A stretch of DNA of 64,000 nucleotides from Gammaproteobacteria bacterium (GTDB taxonomy: Bacteria > Pseudomonadota > Gammaproteobacteria > Pseudomonadales > Pseudohongiellaceae), in the NCBI GenBank assembly GCA_028818225.1, contig JAPPOG010000004.1:131213-195212 (forward strand), in the 5' to 3' direction. Positions 16,735-25,299 of the stretch are shown here, piece by piece (within the stretch, counting starts at the first letter, position 1; each line of letters starts with the position of its first letter). Under the pieces are notes generated by a model that was given only the letters and a program-made list of their open reading frames with translations, did no database searches and had not been told where the DNA came from. Position numbers and translations under genes: made by a program.

Positions 16735-17286
16735 CTATCTGTTAGGTGGCGATTGTCCTCCGTTCTGTCCCCCAGGTCCACCGCGACCACGACGTCCGCC
16801 GCGGCGGGGTGGTTCAAGTTCTTCAGCGCTCAGCACGCCATCGCCATTACGATCCATGCGCTCGAAATTAGCTTCCTGAAATTCAGCCAGGGTTACCATC
16901 TCATCACCATCTGTGTCCATCGCATGAAACTGCTCCGTCATTCTTGCAGCCATGCGTTCGCGCATTTGTTCACGTCTTTCGGTGAATTCCTCGTTGTCTC
17001 CACTAGCATTACCATTTCGATTGTCAAATCGAGGGCCACGCATCGGTCGCGAATTTAGAAACTCATCCAGGGTCAAGACGTCATTTTGATCCGCATCGAG
17101 ACGAGCCAGGGCGTTACTGCCACTTTCCTGAAACTCGACGAAACTGATTACTCCATCGCCATTGCTGTCCAGGCTTTCGATTGTTGGACGCCCAGGCCCG
17201 CCGCCATCTGCGGCCATGCTCGCATTGCTTAAGGCAACTGTGAATCCCGCAAACACCAGCCCAGCGACCAGTTTTGACTTTTCCAT
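16735..17286 (-). CDS. Exported EF-hand calcium-binding protein
   Basis: This 183-residue protein has a signal peptide ending SMAA and four EF-hand loops: DSNGDGVISFVEF, DADQNDVLTLDEF, DTDGDEMVTLAEF and DRNGDGVLSAEEL. Three are canonical; the second has N-D at its centre. The tail is Arg/Gly/Pro-rich. GGAG lies 7 nt before the ATG. It leads the operon with the ECF sigma factor, an anti-sigma-like protein and a periplasmic metal-sensor-like protein, so it may buffer or sense divalent cations in the periplasm (inference). Confidence 0.9.
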   Translation of the reverse strand: MEKSKLVAGLVFAGFTVALSNASMAADGGGPGRPTIESLDSNGDGVISFVEFQESGSNALARLDADQNDVLTLDEFLNSRPMRGPRFDNRNGNASGDNEEFTERREQMRERMAARMTEQFHAMDTDGDEMVTLAEFQEANFERMDRNGDGVLSAEELEPPRRGGRRGRGGPGGQNGGQSPPNR

Positions 17287-17331
17287 GCTAATACTCCTTC
17301 AATACCAAGTTCGTCATCTATCTATACGAAG

Positions 17332-17359
17332 GGGACGCCGATACCCGTCGCAGTTATTC
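17332..17359 (-). promoter_or_regulatory. Possible ECF-type promoter of sigma operon
   Basis: On the minus strand GAATAA (17354-17359) and CGTCCC (17332-17337) are spaced 16 bp apart, the usual spacing of ECF promoters, and lie about 45 bp upstream of the EF-hand start. CGTC is a common ECF -10 core. The sequence match alone is weak. Confidence 0.3.
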
Positions 17360-17468
17360 TCATTTATCGCGCTGGTTGCAGTGATCTCTTGGGTGTAAGC
17401 TTGAGAGTCCGCTATTTGCCGTACTCAGAATAAAGAAGACCCATATAAAAAAGAAGAAGGAGCAAACG

Positions 17469-18377
17469 ATGAGTCGACTAAAAATCTTTCTGGCATCAGT
17501 CTGCCTGGTCAGTATGAGTTTCGTTACTGCCCAGGAGTACGTATTGGATCCGGATTGGCCGAAACCACTCCCGGAGGGTATCGAGTGGGGTCAGGTGCCT
17601 AACGTCACAATCGACGCAGACGGATTTATCTATGCCTTTCATCGTGCGGATCCGCCGGTGCTTAAATTTGATCCGGAAGGAAACCTGGTGGATTCATTCG
17701 GCAGTGACCTATGGGTGACAACCCCCCATGGGTTCAGGGTAACTCCCGATGGAAATACTATTTGGGCAACAGACTTTAATATGCAACGCGGCCATACGAT
17801 CACCAAGATCGATACCGGCGGAAGAGTGTTGCAACGCTTCGGTGCCCGGGGTTTTTCAGGGGTCGGCCCTAATACCTTTAACGGTCCCGCTGATGTCGCG
17901 CAGGCAGAAGATGGTTCGTTTTTTGTTGCGGACGGGCACTGGAACAACCGCATTGTTAAATACGACAAAGATGGTCGTTATTTAATGGAGTGGGGAAAAA
18001 AAGGGTCAGGGCCGGGAGAATTCAACCTGCCGCATACAATAGTCATCGATCAACGAGGAAGGGTATTGGTTGGGGATCGCGCTAATTTAAGAATTCAAAT
18101 ATTCACCCAGGAAGGTGAATATATTACGGAATGGGGTCAGTTTGGTCGCCCCAGCGGTATGTTCATCGATGGAAATGACATGCTCTATGTGGCTGATTAC
18201 CAGGAACTTCGCGGCGTTACTTATGGCAGCGCGGAAGATGGAACAGTCATGGGATTTATCCAAGGCTCTGAACCGGAAGGAATCGTCGTTGATGCTGAAG
18301 GCAATGTTTATACCGGCGAAGTAACCGGCGGTGAAGGTGGCGATGGCAGCATCATACGCAAATTTATCAAGCAGTAA
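17469..18377 (+). CDS. Exported NHL-repeat six-bladed propeller protein (second copy)
   Basis: This 302-residue protein has a signal peptide ending SFVTAQ and about six NHL-type repeats, for example FFVADGHWNNRIVKYDKDG and VLVGDRANLRIQIFTQEG. It resembles peptidyl-alpha-hydroxyglycine amidating-lyase-like propellers and is a paralogue of 4335-5510, about 90 residues shorter. Periplasmic; substrate unknown. GAAGGAG lies about 8 nt before the ATG. It is divergent from the sigma-factor operon and closed by a strong hairpin. Confidence 0.82.
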   Translation: MSRLKIFLASVCLVSMSFVTAQEYVLDPDWPKPLPEGIEWGQVPNVTIDADGFIYAFHRADPPVLKFDPEGNLVDSFGSDLWVTTPHGFRVTPDGNTIWATDFNMQRGHTITKIDTGGRVLQRFGARGFSGVGPNTFNGPADVAQAEDGSFFVADGHWNNRIVKYDKDGRYLMEWGKKGSGPGEFNLPHTIVIDQRGRVLVGDRANLRIQIFTQEGEYITEWGQFGRPSGMFIDGNDMLYVADYQELRGVTYGSAEDGTVMGFIQGSEPEGIVVDAEGNVYTGEVTGGEGGDGSIIRKFIKQ

Positions 18378-18386
18378 GCCAAAATT

Positions 18387-18422
18387 TGGGTCCCTTCGAT
18401 TCGATGAAATTGAAGGGACCCA
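18387..18422 (+). terminator. Strong hairpin after NHL gene, terminator-like
   Basis: TGGGTCCCTTC (18387-18397) and GAAGGGACCCA (18412-18422) form 11 perfect pairs, with a few more inside the loop. Only a broken T stretch (CTTTCATT) follows, so termination may be partial. It separates the NHL gene from korA. Confidence 0.65.
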
Positions 18423-18569
18423 CTTTCATTAATCTGGTAGAATCCTGCCTCTTTTTAATGGCCATGCAGTCGAACGCAGTCTACAGGGTAGAAACCCTTT
18501 GTTTTGACGATTATCCCTATAAATTGAAAGTAATCAGAAGCGGTGGCTTCTTTGTATTCCTGATTGATT

Positions 18570-20465
18570 ATGGAATTAGCTGAAGAAAAATTAGACGAAC
18601 ATCATCTCGATGAAAAAGAAGTTATCGATGTGGTGGTGCGCTTCGCCGGTGACTCTGGTGACGGTATGCAACTTACAGGAACCAACTTCACCCAGGCCAC
18701 TGCCTTGTACGGGAATGATCTTTCCACTTTTCCTGATTTTCCGGCAGAGATTCGCGCGCCCGTGGGTGCTACTTTTGGTGTTAGTGCATTCCAGATTTAT
18801 TTCGGCGCCGAAGACGTTACCACTGCCGGTGATGCCATCGATGTGCTGGTAGCAATGAATCCAGCCGCACTGGTCACTAATCTGGGTAATTTAATCGATG
18901 GCGGGCTAATCATTGTCGATAGCGGTGCTTTTACAGCAAAGAACCTGGCGAAAGCCAAGTATGAAAGTAATCCATTGGAAGATGGTTCGCTCGATGGCTA
19001 CCGAGTGTTCAGTATCGATATCCATAAGCAAGTACTGGCAGCAGTTGAGTCATTCGGCCTGAGTCATAAAGACGCTTTGCGCTGCAAAAACATGTGGACG
19101 CTTGGATTGGTCATGTGGCTATTTGATCGTGATCGCTCTACCACAATCGACAACCTGAAAACAAAGTTTGCCAATAAGCCGGAAATTGCCAATTCCAATA
19201 TCGCGGCATTAAATGCGGGGCATGCTTATGGTGAAACTGCGGAGCTGCCAGCAGGCATTCATGTATATAAAGTGCCAAAGGCAAAAGTTGCACCTGGCAC
19301 CTATCGAAATATAACTGGAACCCAGGCCCTGGCATGGGGGTTGATTGCAGGATCTGAAATGGCAGATATTGATTTGCTGTTTGCCTCTTATCCAATTACT
19401 CCTGCTTCGAACCTCTTGCATGAGTTAGCAAACCGAAAGGAATTTCGGGTAAACACATTTCAGGCGGAAGATGAGATCGCAGCGGTTTGTGCTGCTGTTG
19501 GTGCCTCCTTTGCCGGATCCCTGGGCATAACTTCCAGTGCAGGACCGGGAATTGCTTTAAAGGCGGAAGGAATTGCTTTGGCTGCCGCATCAGAATTGCC
19601 GTTGGTGGTGGTTAACACGCAGCGTGGTGGGCCTTCCACTGGATTACCAACCAAGACTGAGCAATCTGATTTTAATATGGCGCTTTTTGGTCGCCATGGA
19701 GATACGCCAATTCCTGTAATAGCGGCTTCCACCTCAATCGATTGTTTCGATGTTGCTATGGAAGCAGTGCGCCTGTCGACTAAATATATGACGCCCGTGA
19801 TGCTGTTATCTGACGGTTACCTGGCGAATGCTGCAGAACCCTGGAAGATTCCCGCAGTCGATTCCTTGCCGACATTCTCAGTGACGCACTACGATGATCC
19901 AACAGATTTCAAACCTTCCATTCGCAGTGAAGAGACTCTGGCGCGCGTTTGGGCAAAACCCGGCACGCCTGGTATGGAACATCGCATTGGAGGTATTGAG
20001 CGCAGCTACGATACCGGTGATATTTCTTATGACCCTGCTAATCATCAAAAGATGACTGACCTGCGCAAGGCCAAAGTCGATGGTATTGCCAACGATATTC
20101 CCCTGCAGGAAGTTTGTTACGGAAACAACAGCGGGAAACTGGCTGTAGTTGGTTGGGGTTCTACTTTTGGCGCGATTCATCAGGCGGTTAAACGCGCTGT
20201 ATCTGAAGGTCTGGATGTTTCGCACATTCAGGTGCGATATCTGGCGCCGATGCCACGAAACCTGGGTGAGCTACTCTCAAATTTTGATGCAGTGATCATT
20301 CCAGAAATGAATACTGGCCAGTTTATTCGCATGATTCGCTCCGAATTCTTAATCGATGCTGATGGTATCAATAAGGTTGCTGGCCAACCCTTCAAGATCG
20401 GTGAAATTCTGGCTGCCATCCATGAGAAGTATAACGAGTTGGGTGATAGGGGCGGCAAGTCATGA
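18570..20465 (+). CDS. korA: 2-oxoacid:acceptor oxidoreductase alpha subunit (fused gamma-alpha), 2-oxoglutarate type
   Basis: This protein of about 631 residues carries the gamma domain first (about 15-190, VVRFAGDSGDGMQLTG and FPAEIRAPVGATFGVSAFQ) and then the alpha pyrimidine-binding domain (from about 220, LLFASYPITPASNLLHELA, SSAGPGIALKAEGIALA, TQRGGPSTGLPTKTEQSD). With KorB it decarboxylates a 2-oxoacid, most likely 2-oxoglutarate, to its CoA thioester while reducing ferredoxin. I take the ATG at 18570; a TTG lies 6 nt before it. Neither has a strong ribosome site. It overlaps korB by 4 nt. Confidence 0.93.
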   Translation: MELAEEKLDEHHLDEKEVIDVVVRFAGDSGDGMQLTGTNFTQATALYGNDLSTFPDFPAEIRAPVGATFGVSAFQIYFGAEDVTTAGDAIDVLVAMNPAALVTNLGNLIDGGLIIVDSGAFTAKNLAKAKYESNPLEDGSLDGYRVFSIDIHKQVLAAVESFGLSHKDALRCKNMWTLGLVMWLFDRDRSTTIDNLKTKFANKPEIANSNIAALNAGHAYGETAELPAGIHVYKVPKAKVAPGTYRNITGTQALAWGLIAGSEMADIDLLFASYPITPASNLLHELANRKEFRVNTFQAEDEIAAVCAAVGASFAGSLGITSSAGPGIALKAEGIALAAASELPLVVVNTQRGGPSTGLPTKTEQSDFNMALFGRHGDTPIPVIAASTSIDCFDVAMEAVRLSTKYMTPVMLLSDGYLANAAEPWKIPAVDSLPTFSVTHYDDPTDFKPSIRSEETLARVWAKPGTPGMEHRIGGIERSYDTGDISYDPANHQKMTDLRKAKVDGIANDIPLQEVCYGNNSGKLAVVGWGSTFGAIHQAVKRAVSEGLDVSHIQVRYLAPMPRNLGELLSNFDAVIIPEMNTGQFIRMIRSEFLIDADGINKVAGQPFKIGEILAAIHEKYNELGDRGGKS

Positions 20466-21466
20466 ACCAGGCGCTGCCGACTCTTACTCTAAAAGATTTT
20501 GCATCGGACCAGGAAGTGCGTTGGTGTCCCGGCTGTGGCGACTATGCCATTCTCAAGACTATCCAGAAGCTCATGCCGGACCTGGAAACACCCAAAGAGA
20601 ACCAGGTCTTTGTATCCGGCATCGGCTGTTCGTCTCGTTTTCCTTATTACATGAATACCTTTGGGTTCCATACGATTCATGGACGCGCTCCGGCGATAGC
20701 AACGGGCGTAAAGCTTGCCAATCCGGAATTGGATGTGTGGGTAATTACTGGTGACGGCGATGGGTTTAGCATCGGTGGTAACCACATGATGCATGTGTTA
20801 CGCCGTAACGTTAATTTACAGATACTTTTATTTAACAATGAAATCTATGGGCTAACCAAAGGACAATATTCACCAACTTCCCAGGTTGGTACCCGTTCAC
20901 CATCTTCTCCCACAGGATCTATCGATTCGCCCCTGTCACCCTGCCAGGTAGCAATGGGATCCGGTGGTACTTTTATAGCTCGATCCATCGATACTGAAGC
21001 CAAGCATCTAACCAGCGTGGTAAAGCGTGGCCATGCTCACGATGGCGCAGCCTTTATCGAGATCCTGCAAAACTGTCCTATTTATAACGATGGAATTTTT
21101 GAGCAGGTTAAAGACAAGAAGATCGCCGCGGATTTTCGGGTCGAAGTAGAACACGGTGAGCCAATAATATTTGGTAAGGAAAAAGAAAAGGGAATTGCAT
21201 TAAATCGTGAAAAACTGGAACTGGAAGTTATTGCAGTTGCAGGTAACGAAGATTCGATTCTGATTCATAATGAGACTAATAAAATTCAGGCACAAATGCT
21301 TGCCGCAATGGGTGGAGAGGATTTTCCTGTTGCAGTTGGTGTGCTCTACCAAGAAGAAAAATCATCTTTTGTCAGCGATACTCAATCGCAACTGCAACAG
21401 GCTCGCGATAAACAAGCTTCCCTGGAAGCGCTGCTTAATAGTGGACATACCTGGAACGTCGATTAG
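20462..21466 (+). CDS. korB: 2-oxoglutarate:ferredoxin oxidoreductase beta subunit
   Basis: This 334-residue protein binds thiamine diphosphate: WCPGCGDYAIL near residue 21, then the GDGDGFSIGGNH magnesium/TPP motif near residue 99 and FNNEIYGLTKGQYSPTS. It has no 4Fe-4S ferredoxin domain of its own. It is translationally coupled to korA (ATGA overlap). The pair could support an aerobic TCA variant or a bypass of 2-oxoglutarate dehydrogenase, as in several aerobic proteobacteria (family knowledge). No ferredoxin gene lies nearby. Confidence 0.94.
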   Translation: MNQALPTLTLKDFASDQEVRWCPGCGDYAILKTIQKLMPDLETPKENQVFVSGIGCSSRFPYYMNTFGFHTIHGRAPAIATGVKLANPELDVWVITGDGDGFSIGGNHMMHVLRRNVNLQILLFNNEIYGLTKGQYSPTSQVGTRSPSSPTGSIDSPLSPCQVAMGSGGTFIARSIDTEAKHLTSVVKRGHAHDGAAFIEILQNCPIYNDGIFEQVKDKKIAADFRVEVEHGEPIIFGKEKEKGIALNREKLELEVIAVAGNEDSILIHNETNKIQAQMLAAMGGEDFPVAVGVLYQEEKSSFVSDTQSQLQQARDKQASLEALLNSGHTWNVD

Positions 21467-21543
21467 TTGAAAATTGACAACAAACGTATCGCAAATAATT
21501 GGTCTCAAAACTTTGCCACGAGAGCCCGGGTAAAATTTTAACT

Positions 21544-22719
21544 ATGAGCACGCAATTGATTAAGAGAAGAAATTTTCTGCAAATGGGTACTGTGGGCGCA
21601 GCCTGCTTTCTCTCAGGTGGAATTGTGCGCGCGCAACAGCTGGGAGGCGTGTTTGAAAGTCTGAATAGCGTCGGCCCGCTGCAGCCACCGGATGACAATG
21701 GTCTAATGCTGCCATTGGGATTTCAATCCCGCGTCATCGCCAGAACAGGAGAGGCGCCAGTCGGCTTGCCTGGTTACACCTGGCATCCGGCACCAGACGG
21801 CGGAGCCTGTTTTGCTACCCAGGATGGTGGTTGGATTTATGTCTCCAATAGTGAAATGCGCAGTAATGAAGGTGGCGTCGGGGCGTTACGTTTTAATGCC
21901 AATGGCGAGAAGGTCGATGCCTATTCGATTTTAGAGAACACTTCAATCAATTGTGCTGGAGGTCCTACTCCCTGGGGCACATGGTTGTCTTGTGAAGAGT
22001 TTGCCAATGGTCAGGTTTATGAATGTGATCCATTGGGTATTGAACCCGCAGTTGTTCGCCCGGCTCTGGGTACCTTCCGACACGAAGCCGCCTGTGTCGA
22101 TCTGGCTAACAATTGTATTTATCTGACAGAAGACGTGCCCGCAGGATGTTTCTATCGGTTTGTATCTGAAAAAGGGCTACCTGATCTCACTTCAGGTCGC
22201 CTTGAAGTGGCATCGGTTATCGAACAAGAAGGCAAGAACTTTATAGTCTGGCATGAAATCAAAGATCCGTTGGCAACGCAGCAAGCCACTCGCTTACAAG
22301 TTGCTGAAGCGACTGCGTTTAGAGGTGGCGAAGGCATAGCAATTCATGCAGGCAAGGCTTACTTCACGACAAAGCACGATAATCGAGTCTGGCGATATGA
22401 CACGTCGACTCAGCAGATTGAAATCCTCTATGACTTTGCCACCAGCAGTAATCCAATCTTGAGTGGGGTTGATAATGTTGTCATTACACCTGCCGGTGAT
22501 GTGCTCGTTGCCGAAGATGGTGGTGATATGCAAATAGTGGTTATTACCCCTGACAACAAAATCTTTCCAATCGTGCAAGTCATGGGACACGAGAGGTCAG
22601 AGGTAACTGGTCCTGCATTTGATCCTTCCTATCAGCGACTGTATTTCAGTTCACAGCGCGGAAGTTTGGGCTCGTCTCATGCCGGAATGACATTCGAGAT
22701 AAGCCGCATTACCAGCTAA
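21544..22719 (+). CDS. PhoX/DUF839-like exported protein, Tat signal
   Basis: This 391-residue protein begins at ATG 21544 with a twin-arginine signal (KRRNFLQMG, ending VRAQQ). The body is a beta-propeller of the PhoX/DUF839 type with GGPTPWGTWLSCEE, FRHEAACVD and GGEGIAIHAGKAYFTT, which in PhoX carry Fe/Ca ligands. It may be an alkaline phosphatase or another metallo-esterase in the periplasm; the activity is not certain because DUF839 proteins are diverse. It follows korB by 77 nt and precedes the gluconate-dehydrogenase-like pair. Confidence 0.82.
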   Translation: MSTQLIKRRNFLQMGTVGAACFLSGGIVRAQQLGGVFESLNSVGPLQPPDDNGLMLPLGFQSRVIARTGEAPVGLPGYTWHPAPDGGACFATQDGGWIYVSNSEMRSNEGGVGALRFNANGEKVDAYSILENTSINCAGGPTPWGTWLSCEEFANGQVYECDPLGIEPAVVRPALGTFRHEAACVDLANNCIYLTEDVPAGCFYRFVSEKGLPDLTSGRLEVASVIEQEGKNFIVWHEIKDPLATQQATRLQVAEATAFRGGEGIAIHAGKAYFTTKHDNRVWRYDTSTQQIEILYDFATSSNPILSGVDNVVITPAGDVLVAEDGGDMQIVVITPDNKIFPIVQVMGHERSEVTGPAFDPSYQRLYFSSQRGSLGSSHAGMTFEISRITS

Positions 22720-22819
22720 TTTTCCGCAGTAGTTTCTTTCAAATTCTCCCTGTCCGGTCGGGATATACACTAATTCCGATATTTGCTACGCTCGAATCAA
22801 ATCTCCCCTGGAGCGTGTA

Positions 22820-23566
22820 ATGGCCGGAAAAAACCCAAATAAAAACAATAAGAAGCAAGAGTCGGAGCAACCTCTCGATCCTTCCCGCAGAAATCTTTTA
22901 AAAAGTGCAGGCATTGTTGGCGCAGCTGCCGTTGGCAGTGGAGCCGCGAGCAATGTCATTGCGCAGGATTCTATGCGGGCAAATTCTGCTTCAAGCCCAA
23001 TTACTCGTGAAGCGCTGGAAGTACTAACCGCGGAGGAGGCTGAGACGCTTGAGGCTATTTGTGATTGCCTGATTCCTTCTGATGAAAATGGACCAGGTGC
23101 CTATGAGGCGCGCGCCGTTCATTACATCGATCGCTCACTGGCGAGTCACAACAAAGGTGTACGAGAGAATTATATGGTGAGTCTCGAGGCAATTAATAAT
23201 TATTCGAAGCAAACTCGCGGCGAACCTTTTTATCGATTAATAAAGGATTACCAGAATTCAATTTTGTCTGGTGTGCAAACCAACAAGGTGCCAGGTTGTG
23301 CACCAAGTGGTAGTGGATTCTTTAGTATGGTTCGCAGTCATACTATTGATGGGACATTTTGCGATCCCTATTACGGTGGTAATCAAAACTTTGTTGGCTG
23401 GGACATGATTCGCTACCCTGGTATCAGGCTGAGTGCTTCAGAAACAGATGTTGCCCAGGGTGCTGCGCTCGAGCCTAATCACCAGTCAGCTTACGATCAT
23501 GAGACTTACACCAAAATGGCCAGTAATATGGCGATGAATCGGCGGGGAGGTAACAGCAATGCCTAG
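22820..23566 (+). CDS. Gluconate 2-dehydrogenase subunit 3-like protein, Tat signal
   Basis: This 248-residue protein has a twin-arginine signal (SRRNLLKSAG, ending NVIAQ) and a domain of the gluconate 2-dehydrogenase gamma-subunit family (LTAEEAETLEAICDCLIPSDENGPGA). This subunit carries the flavoprotein partner across the membrane by the Tat route and forms part of the periplasmic complex. GGAG lies 7 nt before the ATG. The 3' end overlaps the GMC oxidoreductase by 8 nt, confirming cotranscription. Confidence 0.9.
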   Translation: MAGKNPNKNNKKQESEQPLDPSRRNLLKSAGIVGAAAVGSGAASNVIAQDSMRANSASSPITREALEVLTAEEAETLEAICDCLIPSDENGPGAYEARAVHYIDRSLASHNKGVRENYMVSLEAINNYSKQTRGEPFYRLIKDYQNSILSGVQTNKVPGCAPSGSGFFSMVRSHTIDGTFCDPYYGGNQNFVGWDMIRYPGIRLSASETDVAQGAALEPNHQSAYDHETYTKMASNMAMNRRGGNSNA

Positions 23567-25262
23567 GAACCTGCCCAAGACTGATGTAGTAATTGTAGGC
23601 ATGGGAGCGGCCGGCGGGGTGGCCGCGCTACCTTTAACTAATGCAGGGCTCAAGGTTACCGGCATCGAAGCAGGTGGTTGGTTGAGCCCGAGAGATTTCG
23701 CGCCGGATGAGCTGCGCAATGGCGCCCGCAACTGGCCGCAATCGGTGCAGAAAGCGGCTACCGAAGCGCCAACTGTGCGCGCAACTTCGGATGAGAAGGC
23801 AGTACAGGGCGGGCATCCCATGATGAATGCTGTTGGTGGTACCAGCATGCACTACTGGGCCCAGAGCTGGCGCCTTAATCCCTGGGATTTTGAAGTTGTC
23901 AGTGCAACGCGCGAGCGCTATGGCGCCGATCGAATACCTGCAGATTCAACCGTCGAAGATTGGCCTGTCGGTTATGAGGAATTGGAACCTTACTATGAAA
24001 AGGTTGAGTATGCCGTTGGCATATCCGGACAGGCAGGCAATGTAAAAGGAAGAATCAATACTAGCGGTAATATTTTCGAAGGTGAGCGTCAGAACGAATA
24101 CCCAATGCGCCCATTACGTGCCTCTCCATTTACAGATTTGATGAGTGAGGCCGCGCGTAATTTAGATTGGAATCCTTTTCAGGGACCTGCGGCAATTACT
24201 AGCGAACTCTATGATGGCAGGCCACCTTGTCAGTATCATGGATTCTGTAATAAAGGCGGTTGTCACGTACAGGCAAAAAGCTCCACTGCGTTTACCACGA
24301 TTCCCAAATCCGTGGATTCAGGAAACTTGGATATTGTGACTTATGCGCGGGTAACCAACGTTGTTACTGATAATAATGGCAAGGTGACTGGTGTCGATTA
24401 TGTGCGTGGTAATGAAACATTTTTCCAGCCCGCGGATGTGGTATTGATCGCAAGTTATGCCTATGAAAATGTACGACTATTGCAACTTTCAAAGTCCCGC
24501 GCTTTTCCAAATGGCTTATCGAATAATGCCGGGCAAGTCGGCAAGCATTACCTGAGTCATCACCAGGGTTCACCTGTAATTGCCCTGTTCCCGCGAGATC
24601 TGCATAACTGGTATGGATTGCCGGCCCAGGGTGTGGCCATTGATGATTGGGCGGATGATAACTTCGACCACAGTGATCTGGATTTTATCGGTGGGGCAAA
24701 CCTCTGGGTGCATACTGATCGAAAGCCAATGAGCGCGGCAAAAATGGGCACCTTCGGCAAAGTGCGGAATTGGGGTTCCAAGTGGAAGAAATTCATCATG
24801 GAAAACGCCGATCGATCAAACGTAGCTTACATCCAGAAAACAACCTTGCCTTATGAAGGTAACTATCTGGATCTTGATCCAACGGTAAAAGATCCTATGG
24901 GTTTTCCGGTAACTCGCATTACTGCTCGCTACCGGGAAAACGAATTACGTATAGCCGAGTTCTCTCAGGACAAGATGGAAGAGTGGTATCGTGCAGCCGG
25001 AGCAATCGAAATCCAGCGTACTGGCCTGGGTAATGCGATGGGAGCGACTACCCATGCTTACGGCGGTACCCGAATGGGCAATAACAGCGAAACGAATGTA
25101 GTCGATCGATGGGGATTCTCCCATGAAGCACCTAATTTAGGGATACTTGGCGCCTCTGTTATGGGAACTAGCGGTGCCAGAAATCCGACTCTTACTGTTC
25201 AGGCATTGTCCTGGCGTACGGCAGAGCATCTGGCAAATAACTGGCGTTCAATTGTTGGTTGA
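23559..25262 (+). CDS. GMC-family FAD oxidoreductase (gluconate 2-dehydrogenase-like flavosubunit)
   Basis: This 567-residue protein has an N-terminal FAD Rossmann motif (DVVIVGMGAAGGVAALPL) and the GMC C-terminal domain with active-site His in TTHAYGGTRMG and the closing block GTSGARNPTLTVQALSW. It lacks its own signal peptide, so export probably rides on the subunit-3 partner. Substrate is probably a sugar acid, polyol or alcohol; gluconate is only the family name. A GGGGAGG site lies inside the upstream gene. The diheme cytochrome c subunit usual for this complex is absent here. Confidence 0.9.
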   Translation: MPRNLPKTDVVIVGMGAAGGVAALPLTNAGLKVTGIEAGGWLSPRDFAPDELRNGARNWPQSVQKAATEAPTVRATSDEKAVQGGHPMMNAVGGTSMHYWAQSWRLNPWDFEVVSATRERYGADRIPADSTVEDWPVGYEELEPYYEKVEYAVGISGQAGNVKGRINTSGNIFEGERQNEYPMRPLRASPFTDLMSEAARNLDWNPFQGPAAITSELYDGRPPCQYHGFCNKGGCHVQAKSSTAFTTIPKSVDSGNLDIVTYARVTNVVTDNNGKVTGVDYVRGNETFFQPADVVLIASYAYENVRLLQLSKSRAFPNGLSNNAGQVGKHYLSHHQGSPVIALFPRDLHNWYGLPAQGVAIDDWADDNFDHSDLDFIGGANLWVHTDRKPMSAAKMGTFGKVRNWGSKWKKFIMENADRSNVAYIQKTTLPYEGNYLDLDPTVKDPMGFPVTRITARYRENELRIAEFSQDKMEEWYRAAGAIEIQRTGLGNAMGATTHAYGGTRMGNNSETNVVDRWGFSHEAPNLGILGASVMGTSGARNPTLTVQALSWRTAEHLANNWRSIVG

Positions 25263-25299
25263 GCAAAGGATCCTGAGCGCCACAAAGTAGTTTAAGCCT

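Noticed and set aside
18386-18583. 65-codon frame between the NHL gene and korA
   Set aside because: It begins inside the terminator-like hairpin, has no ribosome site and overlaps the korA start.
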